Made by a program: the position numbers and the translations under genes
Shown here: piece by piece, positions 1-5,471 of the stretch
How the letters are laid out: each line of letters opens with the position of its first letter
How positions within the stretch are numbered: the first letter of the stretch is position 1
NCBI GenBank assembly: GCA_910588535.1
Contig: CAJUOO010000100.1
Span: 1 to 7,099 of the forward strand
Direction: 5' to 3'
Source of the DNA: an uncultured Lachnospiraceae bacterium
GTDB taxonomy: Bacteria; Bacillota; Clostridia; Lachnospirales; Lachnospiraceae
Length of the DNA stretch: 7,099 bases
Notes under the pieces: generated by a model
The model's database searches: none
Seen by the model: the letters and a program-made list of their open reading frames with translations, nothing else
What the model was told of the DNA's origin: nothing

Positions 1-51
1 AGCATCTGCCTTACAAGCAGAGGGTCATAGGTTCGAGCCCTATAGGTCCCA
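1..51 (+). tRNA. tRNA-Val (anticodon TAC), 5' end outside the window
   Basis: Only the anticodon arm, variable region, T arm and 3' acceptor strand are present. The anticodon stem TCTGC/GCAGA (5-9, 17-21) closes a seven-base loop with TAC at 12-14, reading Val GTA codons. The T stem ATAGG/CCTAT closes the TTCGAGC loop. The 3' acceptor strand AGGTCCC (44-50) ends with discriminator A51. No CCA follows, so the 3' end must be made by trimming and CCA addition. The gap to tRNA-Leu is only four bases, implying one precursor transcript. Confidence 0.93.
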
Positions 52-55
52 TTAT

Positions 56-141
56 GCCGGCGTGGCGGAACAGGCAGACGCACAGGACTTAAAATCCTGC
101 GGGACTAATCTCCCGTACCGGTTCGATTCCGGTCGCCGGCA
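56..141 (+). tRNA. tRNA-Leu (anticodon TAA)
   Basis: This is a complete class II tRNA. The acceptor strands GCCGGCG (56-62) and CGCCGGC (134-140) pair perfectly, and the discriminator is A141. The anticodon stem CAGGA/TCCTG (83-87, 95-99) closes a loop with TAA at 90-92, reading Leu TTA. A long variable arm of the CGGGA...TCCCG type, typical of tRNA-Leu, precedes the GGTTCGATTCC T arm. CCA is not encoded. It is co-oriented with and four bases after tRNA-Val. I see no clear terminator in the A-rich stretch that follows. Confidence 0.97.
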
Positions 142-160
142 TGAAAAAAAGATAAAAAAC

Positions 161-189
161 TTGACAAGTAATAGTAACTGAGATATAAT
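161..189 (+). promoter_or_regulatory. Perfect-consensus sigma-A promoter for tRNA-Arg(ACG)
   Basis: TTGACA (161-166) and TATAAT (184-189) are separated by exactly 17 bases, a full match to the vegetative sigma consensus. The expected start site is near 196, about 26 bases before the mature tRNA-Arg. It lies after tRNA-Leu, so it makes tRNA-Arg an independent unit or boosts it over read-through from the upstream cluster. Confidence 0.9.
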
Positions 190-221
190 ATGGTTGCTTG
201 ATTTGGTAAATGAATATATAT

Positions 222-295
222 GTGCGTGTAGCTCAGCTGGATAGAGCACTTGGCTACGGACCAAGGTGTCGGGAGTTCGAATCTTCTCACGCACG
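222..295 (+). tRNA. tRNA-Arg (anticodon ACG)
   Basis: The acceptor strands GTGCGTG (222-228) and CACGCAC (288-294) pair fully, with discriminator G295. The D arm has GCTC/GAGC. The anticodon stem CTTGG/CCAAG closes a loop with ACG at 256-258. A34 is expected to be converted to inosine by TadA so that CGU, CGC and CGA are read. The T stem GGGAG/CTTCT contains two G-T pairs. No CCA is encoded. The gene sits between its own promoter and an intrinsic terminator, so it is a monocistronic tRNA unit. Confidence 0.97.
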
Positions 296-302
296 TTTAC
301 TG

Positions 303-331
303 GAAGATATCTTGTGATATCTTCTTTTTTT
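303..331 (+). terminator. Intrinsic terminator of tRNA-Arg
   Basis: GAAGATATC (303-311) and GATATCTTC (316-324) form a perfect 9-bp stem with a TTGT loop, followed directly by a seven-base T run (325-331). It closes the first tRNA unit and separates it from the DUF1700-like gene. Confidence 0.93.
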
Positions 332-354
332 ATAGAAATTTAATGTTTCGTTTC

Positions 355-384
355 TGGACATACTAATCTGGCACATGCTATACT
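355..384 (+). promoter_or_regulatory. Sigma-A promoter with extended -10, upstream of the DUF1700-like gene
   Basis: TGGACA (355-360) lies 18 bases upstream of TATACT (379-384). A TG at 376-377 adds an extended -10 element (TGCTATACT). The predicted start near 391 gives a leader of about 29 bases containing the ribosome-binding site GGAGGTG (408-414) before the ATG at 420. Confidence 0.7.
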
Positions 385-419
385 GAAAACAGGCAATTCA
401 CAGCGATGGAGGTGAGCGA

Positions 420-878
420 ATGACAAAGGAAGAGTTCTTGGAGCAGCTTGAGGATGCGTTGGTTGGTGAGGTTCCAAATTCTGTGATATATGATAATAAG
501 CGCTATTATGAGAGGTATTTTTTTAGTGAGATGAAGCAAGGCAGAACAGAACAGGAGATATTGATAGAGCTTGGCAGTCCAAGGTTGATTGCACGCACAA
601 TTATAGATATGCAGGGAGATGCCAAACAGCAGTACAGAGAGAGCGTGTATTATAAAGATGATATTCGAGAAGAATTTGAAAACCGAAAGCCTCATCTTGG
701 CATACTGGATCTGACCACATGGTATGGCAGGCTATTTGCTTGGGTTGGAGGAATTATGTCACTGGTGCTTCTTATCTGGCTGATATCGGGAATTGTATCA
801 CTTGCCATTCAGATAGCCATTCCGGCAATCATGATCTTTGCGATCTACAGTCTGATAAAAACAATCACAAAAAAATAA
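420..878 (+). CDS. DUF1700 (HAAS-type) membrane protein
   Basis: The 152-residue product begins with a small helical, acidic domain (about residues 1-65). Its elements MTKEEFLEQLEDAL, RYYERYFFSEM and the ELGSP segment near residue 50 are typical of the DUF1700/HAAS family. In Firmicutes this family often sits next to PadR-type regulators and is thought to work in membrane-linked signalling; the biochemical role is unknown. A polar linker (65-103) is followed by a hydrophobic C-terminal part (about 105-147) with room for two membrane helices and a basic tail, ITKK. It is shorter than many family members (around 200 residues). The start is supported by GGAGGTG five bases upstream of the ATG. 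No PadR gene is adjacent; a tRNA unit lies upstream and non-coding hairpins downstream, so it appears monocistronic. The family call rests on recalled motifs. Confidence 0.72.
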   Translation: MTKEEFLEQLEDALVGEVPNSVIYDNKRYYERYFFSEMKQGRTEQEILIELGSPRLIARTIIDMQGDAKQQYRESVYYKDDIREEFENRKPHLGILDLTTWYGRLFAWVGGIMSLVLLIWLISGIVSLAIQIAIPAIMIFAIYSLIKTITKK

Positions 879-893
879 AAATAAGATAAAAAT

Positions 894-924
894 ATCAGCG
901 TCAGCAATATTTGCTGGCGCTGAT
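894..924. repeat. 14-bp hairpin after the DUF1700-like gene
   Basis: The arms 894-907 and 911-924 pair over 14 bp around a three-base loop (TAT). On the + strand one pair is T-G (901/917) and all others are Watson-Crick. No T run follows on the + strand (GAGGGGAG comes next), so it is not a standard + terminator. On the - strand the hairpin would be followed by a very U-rich tail (complement of the A-rich 870-893), which is terminator-like. There, however, the 901/917 pair becomes an A-C mismatch. It may be a bidirectional or - strand terminator, or an RNA-stabilising 3' end for the upstream gene. Confidence 0.75.
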
Positions 925-957
925 GAGGGGAGTATAAATAATTAATAAGGGGTATAA

Positions 958-994
958 CGTGAAAAGAAATATTGAAGGGTTATTTCTTTTCATG
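958..994. repeat. 14-bp inverted repeat with A/T-rich arms
   Basis: TGAAAAGAAATA (960-971) and TATTTCTTTTCA (981-992) form a perfect 12-bp stem. It is extended by one G-T wobble (959/993) and one C-G pair (958/994), with a nine-base loop. It lies 33 bases after the first hairpin and is not followed by a T run on the + strand. It could be an operator dyad, an RNA hairpin at the 5' end of a - strand transcript, or a structure in a + strand leader. The sequence does not decide between these. Confidence 0.7.
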
Positions 995-1190
995 CGATAT
1001 TATAATATAAAGTGTCGAAAAATGCAATATCTTGTTCATAAAATTTTTATATTTTTTTACCATGTGGTTCTTTTTATGCAATAACGATAGTATTGTCAGT
1101 ATATGATTATACGAAAAGCCCATACTTTAGATGAGAATAAGATGGTAGTCGTTGTGATTTGCACTTGTTAAAATTTTTTATAGATGTGGT

Positions 1191-1219
1191 GAATAAATTC
1201 AGAGGAAGAAGAGATAATA
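1191..1219 (+). promoter_or_regulatory. Possible sigma-G-like sporulation promoter
   Basis: GAATA (1191-1195) fits the GHATR -35 element of forespore sigma-G. GATAATA (1213-1219) matches six of seven positions of the CATNHTA -10 element, with a 17-base spacer (18 is usual). A second candidate, GTATA (1099-1103) with CATACTT (1121-1127), is equally good. I found no convincing sigma-A promoter in front of the small gene at 1303. In A/T-rich DNA such matches occur by chance, so this is only suggestive. Confidence 0.22.
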
Positions 1220-1302
1220 ACATTTGTAGATACAAGAAGATGGTAGCTACAGAATGTAACTAGAAAACAGCATTTATGAAAAATTTTTCAGGAGGAGTTA
1301 TC

Positions 1303-1497
1303 ATGGCTAAGAACATGGAACAGAACAATTATCAGAACAATTCCCAGAACAATTCTCAGAATAAGGCTCAGAACGGCTACCAGAACAATTCTAAGAACGA
1401 TTATCAGAACAGCACAAATAGCACAAACAGTACTAATAATGCAAATAATGCTGAGAGAAACAGCGCAAGCAACAACAGCAAGAACTGCGATAGATAA
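1303..1497 (+). CDS. Asn/Gln-rich low-complexity repeat protein, 64 residues
   Basis: I do not recognise a named family. The protein starts MAKNMEQ and contains 23 Asn, 7 Gln and 9 Ser in 64 residues. Residues 7-38 are eight tetrapeptides of the type Q-N-N-x (Y, S, S, A, Y, S, Y, T as last residue). Three N-S-T repeats follow, then a tail ending NSKNCDR with one Cys (62). It has no membrane segment or signal peptide and is probably disordered and soluble. The ATG at 1303 is preferred over 1276 because GGAGGAG (1291-1297) is correctly placed before it and would be coding sequence otherwise. A strong terminator 18 bases after the stop makes it monocistronic. Composition recalls gamma-type small acid-soluble spore proteins (SspE-like), which are also N/Q-rich, but no shared sequence motif is seen, so this is only an inference. 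Confidence 0.72.
   Translation: MAKNMEQNNYQNNSQNNSQNKAQNGYQNNSKNDYQNSTNSTNSTNNANNAERNSASNNSKNCDR
1321..1416 (+). repeat. Eight in-frame 12-base tandem repeats within the Asn-rich gene
   Basis: Eight consecutive 12-base units start at 1321 and every 12 bases after it; most begin CAGAAC and several read CAGAACAATTCT or close variants. They encode the Q-N-N-x tetrapeptides. A run of three nine-base units (AGCACAAAT, AGCACAAAC, AGTACTAAT; 1411-1437) encodes the N-S-T repeats. The array is compatible with growth by slippage or unequal recombination, so copy number may vary between strains. Confidence 0.85.
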
Positions 1498-1515
1498 GCG
1501 TGTAGGCTGTCTGAA

Positions 1516-1560
1516 TGAAGTAAGGTACCGGATCCATATATGGATCCGGTACTTTCTTCA
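1516..1560 (+). terminator. Strong palindromic terminator after the Asn-rich gene
   Basis: The stretch 1525-1552 is a perfect 28-base palindrome (arms begin GTACCGGATCC, centre ATAT). It is extended outward by G-T and A-T pairs and, across a one-base bulge, by TGAAG/CTTCA (1516-1520, 1556-1560). The 3' side is pyrimidine-rich (TTTCTTC) rather than a pure T run, so termination is probable, not certain. It isolates the small gene from the rhodanese gene. Confidence 0.78.
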
Positions 1561-1609
1561 TACATAAGGAATATACTGTGGTGAGAGGGTGTAAAAGGAG
1601 TGTTTTGCC

Positions 1610-1921
1610 ATGATGGAGGTTATTACAGTAGAAGAAGCATTGCCTCTTGAGAAGCAGGATAATGTTTTGATTATGGATTTGCGTCCGCCAGAGAGCTATC
1701 AGCAGTTTCATATAGAAAAAGCGATACCCTATTCTCTCGATAAAATTGAGAATGGAGACTATTGTCTGCCTGAGGAGTATTGCATTGTTCTTTATTGTGA
1801 AAAGGGCGGTTTAAGCTTGATAGGAGCCAGATTGCTTGACAAAGAAGGATTTTGTGTAAAGTCAGTAGTTGGCGGGATGCAGGCATATCGTTCATATAGG
1901 AAGAAGAATGGATTGACATAG
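1610..1921 (+). CDS. Single-domain rhodanese-like protein
   Basis: The 103-residue product spans one rhodanese fold. It has an N-terminal strand and helix (EVITVEEA), MDLRPPESYQQFHIEKAIP (residues 22-40, the conserved D-R...H-I..A-I-P segment), and the active-site loop YCEKGGLS with the likely persulfide-forming Cys63. The C-terminal VVGGM (86-90) is the usual end of the fold. Such proteins carry sulfane sulfur between enzymes in the cytoplasm; the partner here is unknown. The active loop has the standard C-x-x-x-x-x-S length expected for sulfurtransferases. AAAAGGAG (1593-1600) lies nine bases before the ATG at 1610; a second ATG at 1613 is possible. There is no terminator after it, so read-through into the yfcE operon is possible. 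A TATACT at 1572-1577 lacks a convincing -35. Confidence 0.85.
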   Translation: MMEVITVEEALPLEKQDNVLIMDLRPPESYQQFHIEKAIPYSLDKIENGDYCLPEEYCIVLYCEKGGLSLIGARLLDKEGFCVKSVVGGMQAYRSYRKKNGLT

Positions 1922-1939
1922 AGAGCATTGGTATATAAG
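1913..1939 (+). promoter_or_regulatory. Possible promoter for the yfcE operon
   Basis: TTGACA (1913-1918) overlaps the stop codon of the rhodanese gene, and TATAAG (1934-1939) follows after a short 15-base spacer. The -35 is perfect but the spacing is suboptimal, so activity is uncertain. It would give a leader of about 55 bases before yfcE. Confidence 0.3.
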
Positions 1940-1988
1940 ATAGATATGGGTAATGTGAAAGATAGAAAAATTTATGAGAAATACAGAA

Positions 1989-1993
1989 GGAGG
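1989..1993 (+). promoter_or_regulatory. Ribosome-binding site deciding the yfcE start
   Basis: GGAGG ends two bases before ATG 1996, too close for normal initiation, and eight bases before TTG 2002, an ideal distance. This favours a TTG start and a protein two residues shorter than the ATG reading. Confidence 0.6.
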
Positions 1994-2001
1994 ATATGAA
2001 G

Positions 2002-2547
2002 TTGAAAATACTGTTTGCGTCTGATATTCACGGTTCAGCTTATTATTGCAGAAAATTGCTTGATGTTTATAAAGAGAGAGGTGCAGAGCGTCTGATTTTG
2101 CTGGGGGATCTGCTCTATCATGGACCCAGAAATGATCTTCCGAGGGAATATGAACCAAAGAAGGTGATTGAGCTGTTGAATGAACAGAAGGAAGAAATCT
2201 GCGCTGTGAGGGGAAATTGTGATGCAGAGGTAGATCAGATGGTTTTAAATTTTCCTGTTATGGCGGATTATATGCTCCTTCTGGATGCTCAGGTGACTTT
2301 TTTTGCCACACATGGACATCTGTATCATGAGGGGAATTTGCCGCCACTTAAGAATAAAGATGTATTGATTTATGGGCATACTCATGTATTCGGCGCACAG
2401 GAGAAAGAGAATTATTTTCTTTTGAACCCCGGTTCGGTATCTCTACCCAAAGGGGGAAATCCTCCAACTTATGGGTTCTACGAAGAGGGCGAGTTTACTA
2501 TATGGGATTTTGATGGCAATCGGATGGCAGGGCTTATATTGAGATAG
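2002..2547 (+). CDS. yfcE: YfcE family metallophosphodiesterase
   Basis: The product (181 residues from TTG 2002, 183 from ATG 1996) is a calcineurin-like metallophosphoesterase. With TTG as residue 1, the metal ligands are D8 and H10 (SDIHG), D36 (LGDLL), N72 (GNCD), H104 (THGH), and H126 and H128 (YGHTH). Further family signatures are YHGPRNDLP, VRGNCDAEVDQM and NPGSVSLPKGGNP. As recalled, E. coli YfcE is nearly the same length and shares these blocks. YfcE hydrolyses phosphodiester bonds of model substrates with Mn2+; its physiological substrate is unclear. The TTG start is preferred because GGAGG (1989-1993) is eight bases before it but only two before the ATG. It also gives MKILFASDIHG, which aligns with E. 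coli YfcE. The next gene follows after 12 bases, with its ribosome-binding site overlapping the yfcE stop, so an operon is likely. Confidence 0.92.
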   Translation: MKILFASDIHGSAYYCRKLLDVYKERGAERLILLGDLLYHGPRNDLPREYEPKKVIELLNEQKEEICAVRGNCDAEVDQMVLNFPVMADYMLLLDAQVTFFATHGHLYHEGNLPPLKNKDVLIYGHTHVFGAQEKENYFLLNPGSVSLPKGGNPPTYGFYEEGEFTIWDFDGNRMAGLILR

Positions 2548-2559
2548 GAGCAAACACAT

Positions 2560-3735
2560 ATGAAAACAGTAGAATTGATCGCGCCATGCCACTTTGGAAT
2601 GGAGGCCGTGTTAAAGAGGGAAATTATCGATCTGGGATATGAGATAAGCAAGGTGGAGGATGGCAGGGTCTTTTTTGTGGGGGATGCAGAGGCAATCTGC
2701 CGTGCCAATCTATTTTTGCGGACGGCGGAGAGAGTGCTTATTCATGTGGGGAGCTTTCACGCGGAAAGCTTTGAGGAGCTGTTTGAAGGCACAAAAAAAA
2801 TTGCGTGGGAGGAGTATATTCCTGAGAATGGGAAGTTCTGGGTTGCAAAGGCTACTTCCATAAAAAGTAAACTATTCAGTTCCTCTGATATACAATCTAT
2901 TATGAAAAAGGCGATGGTGGAGCGCATGAAGCAACACTATCATAAGGAATGGTTCAGCGAGGAGGGAGATAGCTTTCCTGTCCGTGTATTTCTTATGAAG
3001 GATATGGTGAGCGTTGGATTGGATACTTCAGGAGATTCCCTTCATAAGAGAGGTTATCGACTTCTTGTGGGCAAAGCACCGATCACAGAGACACTTGCCG
3101 CTGCCTTGATTTTATTGACGCCGTGGAAGGCAGAGCGCATCTTGATAGATCCATTCTGCGGTAGCGGAACCTTTCCGATTGAGGCAGCGATGATCGGCGC
3201 TAATATCGCTCCCGGTTTAAGGAGAGCTTTTCTCTCAGAGGGCTGGGAGCATTTGATCCCAGCGACAGAGTGGAGACTTGTGAGAGAAGAGGCGGAAGAT
3301 ATGGTGGATACCTCCGTCAAGATGGATATACAGGCATTTGACATCGATGGAGAGATTGTGAAGGCGGCGAGAGATAATGCAAGACGTGCAGGTGTACAGG
3401 AGCATATTCATTTTCAGCAAAGAGCAGTCAGCGCGCTGAGCCATCCAAAAAAATATGGATTTCTTATCACAAATCCACCTTATGGAGAGCGTCTGGGTGC
3501 AGAAGAAGGTATAGAAAATCTATACCGAGAATTTGGAAAGAGATTTGCTTCACTGGATGATTGGTCTGCCTATGTGATCACTGCCTGTGAGGATACGGAG
3601 CGCTATATTGGCAGAAAAGCAGATAAGAAACGCAAGATATACAATGGAATGATGAAGACCTGTTATTATCAATTTATGGGCGGTAGACCTCCAAAGCAGA
3701 GGACAGGCCATAAGGAGGATGCAGAAGAAAGTTGA
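2560..3735 (+). CDS. THUMP-domain class I RNA methyltransferase (RlmL N-terminal half / YpsC type)
   Basis: The 391-residue product has an N-terminal ferredoxin-like plus THUMP region (about 1-165). It opens ELIAPCHFGMEAVLKREI and ends with the conserved LHKRGYR (161-167). A Rossmann methyltransferase domain follows, with SAM motif I DPFCGSGTF (197-205), an acidic motif II in FDID (260-263) and catalytic motif IV TNPPYGERLG (304-313). NPPY is typical of N-methyltransferases acting on bases. The family includes the domain of RlmL that makes m2G2445 in 23S rRNA and B. subtilis YpsC. The target here is inferred as 23S rRNA guanine N2. There is no fused RlmK domain, which is usual in Firmicutes. 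AGGAG (2546-2550) overlaps the yfcE stop, nine bases before the ATG, suggesting translational coupling. The 3' end overlaps the protease start by four bases (TTGA). Confidence 0.92.
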   Translation: MKTVELIAPCHFGMEAVLKREIIDLGYEISKVEDGRVFFVGDAEAICRANLFLRTAERVLIHVGSFHAESFEELFEGTKKIAWEEYIPENGKFWVAKATSIKSKLFSSSDIQSIMKKAMVERMKQHYHKEWFSEEGDSFPVRVFLMKDMVSVGLDTSGDSLHKRGYRLLVGKAPITETLAAALILLTPWKAERILIDPFCGSGTFPIEAAMIGANIAPGLRRAFLSEGWEHLIPATEWRLVREEAEDMVDTSVKMDIQAFDIDGEIVKAARDNARRAGVQEHIHFQQRAVSALSHPKKYGFLITNPPYGERLGAEEGIENLYREFGKRFASLDDWSAYVITACEDTERYIGRKADKKRKIYNGMMKTCYYQFMGGRPPKQRTGHKEDAEES

Positions 3736-5432
3736 GACATAGCAAATTTTTGATTTTTGCAGCTATTTCGCTGGCGTTGGGATTTTTGGTTAGCATGTGG
3801 GATTTTGCTTATTCTAAGGGAATTGAGCAGGGACGAATTCATATCTCACACGTTGGACTGTGGGAGAGCATAATAGCAGAGAGTATTAATGAAAAGCCAA
3901 TCTACCTGTCCATAGATGGAAGAATGATGGAGATCGCTCAGGGAACCATCTATATGGACGAGATGATGAATCTTATGCTGCCAGTATCGATGTTGCGGGA
4001 TAATTTTAATTGTAGTTCCTATGTGCGTGATGGAAATATTCTGGTGATGGAACAGGGAGATAAGAAGATGTCTATGCGTGCCGGAGATTATGGCATGGAG
4101 ATCAATGGAGTCTACGAAAAGCTTGATGCGCCTGTCACGGAGTACAGAAATAGCATATATGTGCCAGTTCAGGCTCTGGAGAAGGGGCTGGGCTGCCAGT
4201 ATACATGGGATATTGCTACGAACAGTGCCAATATTATCAATGTGGATTCGGCAGAGCGAAAGCTTCCTGTTGCATATGATTACCGCAATGTAAACCGTGA
4301 TCCTCAGGTGAAAAATCAGGGAGAGTTTGGTACCTGCTGGGCATTTGCTTCGCTGACAGCACTGGAAGCATCTCTGCTTCCTGAAGAAGAGCTCGATTTT
4401 TCTGAAGATCATATGACACTTCAAAATAGTTTTTCCTTCACCCAGAATGAAGGTGGGGAGTATACTATGGCTATGGCATACCTGACCTCGTGGCAGGGGC
4501 CCGTGCTGGAGGAAGATGATCCATATGGAGATGGAATGTCACCGGAGGGGCTTGAGGCGGTGAAGCATGTGCAGGAGATTCAGATTTTGGAAGGAAAGAA
4601 TTATGATCGGATCAAGGAGATGGTATTCCGCTACGGAGGAGTGCAGAGTTCTCTGTATATGCCGCTGTCTAATCCAAGTTCAAATTCTGATTATTATAAT
4701 GCACAGAATTATGCGTACTGCTATATTGGCACGGAGAAGCCGAATCATGATGTTGTGATTATCGGCTGGGATGACAATTATCCAAAAGAAAATTTTAACC
4801 TTAATATAGAGGCAGATGGTGCATTTATCTGTCGCAATAGCTGGGGAGATAGCTTTGCGGAAAATGGAACTTTCTATATCTCATACTATGATACCAATAT
4901 AGGGATTCATAATGTGGTCTATACCAAAATTGAAGATAAGGATAATTATGATACGATATATCAGGCGGATCTGTGTGGCTGGGTAGGACTTTTGGGATAT
5001 GGTAAGGAGAGCAGTTATTTTTCCAATGTGTATACAGCGCAGGATGATGAGATGCTGGAGGCAGTGGGTTTCTACGCGACAGGAAAGGACACCGAATATG
5101 AGGTATATCTGGTACATAATTTTAAAAATACCTCATCTTTTAAGGATAGGATACTTTTAAAAACAGGAAAATTTATTAATGCAGGATATTATACTGTTCC
5201 ACTTCGAGAAGGCATACCACTAAAAGAGGGAGAGGACTTTGCCGTGGTGATTAAAGTGACAACACCAAATGCGAAACGTCCGATTGCGATTGAGTATGCT
5301 GCGGATAAGGCGACCGAGGGCGTGGATTTGACAGATGGACAAGGATATATTAGCTTGTATGGAAATGTGTGGGAGAGCGCGGAGGAAAAAAATTGTAATA
5401 TATGCTTAAAAGCGTACACGAAAAAGCGGTAA
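3732..5432 (+). CDS. Secreted or membrane-anchored papain-like (C1 family) protease with copper-amine-oxidase-type N-terminal domain
   Basis: The 566-residue product starts with MRHSK and a hydrophobic segment (about 6-22), either a signal peptide with possible cleavage after AYS (26-28) or a membrane anchor. Residues about 55-172 resemble the copper amine oxidase N-terminal (stalk) domain, including VPVQAL. The C1 peptidase domain (about 178-400) has oxyanion Gln196 and nucleophile Cys202 in NQGEFGTCWAFAS, His339 in NHDVVIIGW and Asn369 in CRNSWG, so the catalytic set is complete. Papain's Cys before the nucleophile motif is replaced by Phe, common in bacterial members. The last 165 residues resemble the lectin-like domain found after such proteases. 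TTG 3732 is the only start in frame after the stop at 3711; it overlaps the TGA of the methyltransferase gene. GGAGG (3714-3718) is 13 bases away, rather far, so translation may depend on coupling. Its substrate is unknown. Confidence 0.88.
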   Translation: MRHSKFLIFAAISLALGFLVSMWDFAYSKGIEQGRIHISHVGLWESIIAESINEKPIYLSIDGRMMEIAQGTIYMDEMMNLMLPVSMLRDNFNCSSYVRDGNILVMEQGDKKMSMRAGDYGMEINGVYEKLDAPVTEYRNSIYVPVQALEKGLGCQYTWDIATNSANIINVDSAERKLPVAYDYRNVNRDPQVKNQGEFGTCWAFASLTALEASLLPEEELDFSEDHMTLQNSFSFTQNEGGEYTMAMAYLTSWQGPVLEEDDPYGDGMSPEGLEAVKHVQEIQILEGKNYDRIKEMVFRYGGVQSSLYMPLSNPSSNSDYYNAQNYAYCYIGTEKPNHDVVIIGWDDNYPKENFNLNIEADGAFICRNSWGDSFAENGTFYISYYDTNIGIHNVVYTKIEDKDNYDTIYQADLCGWVGLLGYGKESSYFSNVYTAQDDEMLEAVGFYATGKDTEYEVYLVHNFKNTSSFKDRILLKTGKFINAGYYTVPLREGIPLKEGEDFAVVIKVTTPNAKRPIAIEYAADKATEGVDLTDGQGYISLYGNVWESAEEKNCNICLKAYTKKR

Positions 5433-5471
5433 ACTATGATGGTACAGCTATGTGATTTTGAAATTATTTTC

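Larger units (their letters stand above)
879..1302. other. Gene-poor intergenic region (424 bases)
   Basis: This A/T-rich stretch separates the DUF1700-like gene from the Asn-rich small protein. It contains two hairpins (894-924 and 958-994). On the + strand there is a 41-codon ORF (GTG 959 to TAA 1084, AAGGGG at 947-952 six bases upstream) with a hydrophobic C-terminal half, too weakly supported to call as a gene. On the - strand there is a possible promoter (TATAAT as complement of 999-1004, TTGCAT as complement of 1022-1027, 17-base spacer). The 10-base word AAGATGGTAG occurs twice, at 1139-1148 and 1237-1246. Two sigma-G-like promoter candidates lie at 1099-1127 and 1191-1219. I see no tRNA, riboswitch or mobile-element signature. 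Confidence 0.7.

Noticed and set aside
1276..1302. Upstream ATG for the Asn-rich protein
   Set aside because: The strong GGAGGAG lies between this ATG and ATG 1303 and is correctly spaced for 1303; no ribosome-binding site precedes 1276.
1922..1995. Gap between the rhodanese gene and yfcE considered as a riboswitch or T-box leader
   Set aside because: It is only about 74 bases long, and I see no stable hairpin, T-box sequence or terminator.
3846..4424. 192-codon minus-strand open frame opposite the protease gene
   Set aside because: It lies wholly opposite a protease with intact catalytic motifs, has no ribosome-binding site I can support, and its translation shows no recognisable domain; it is a shadow frame.
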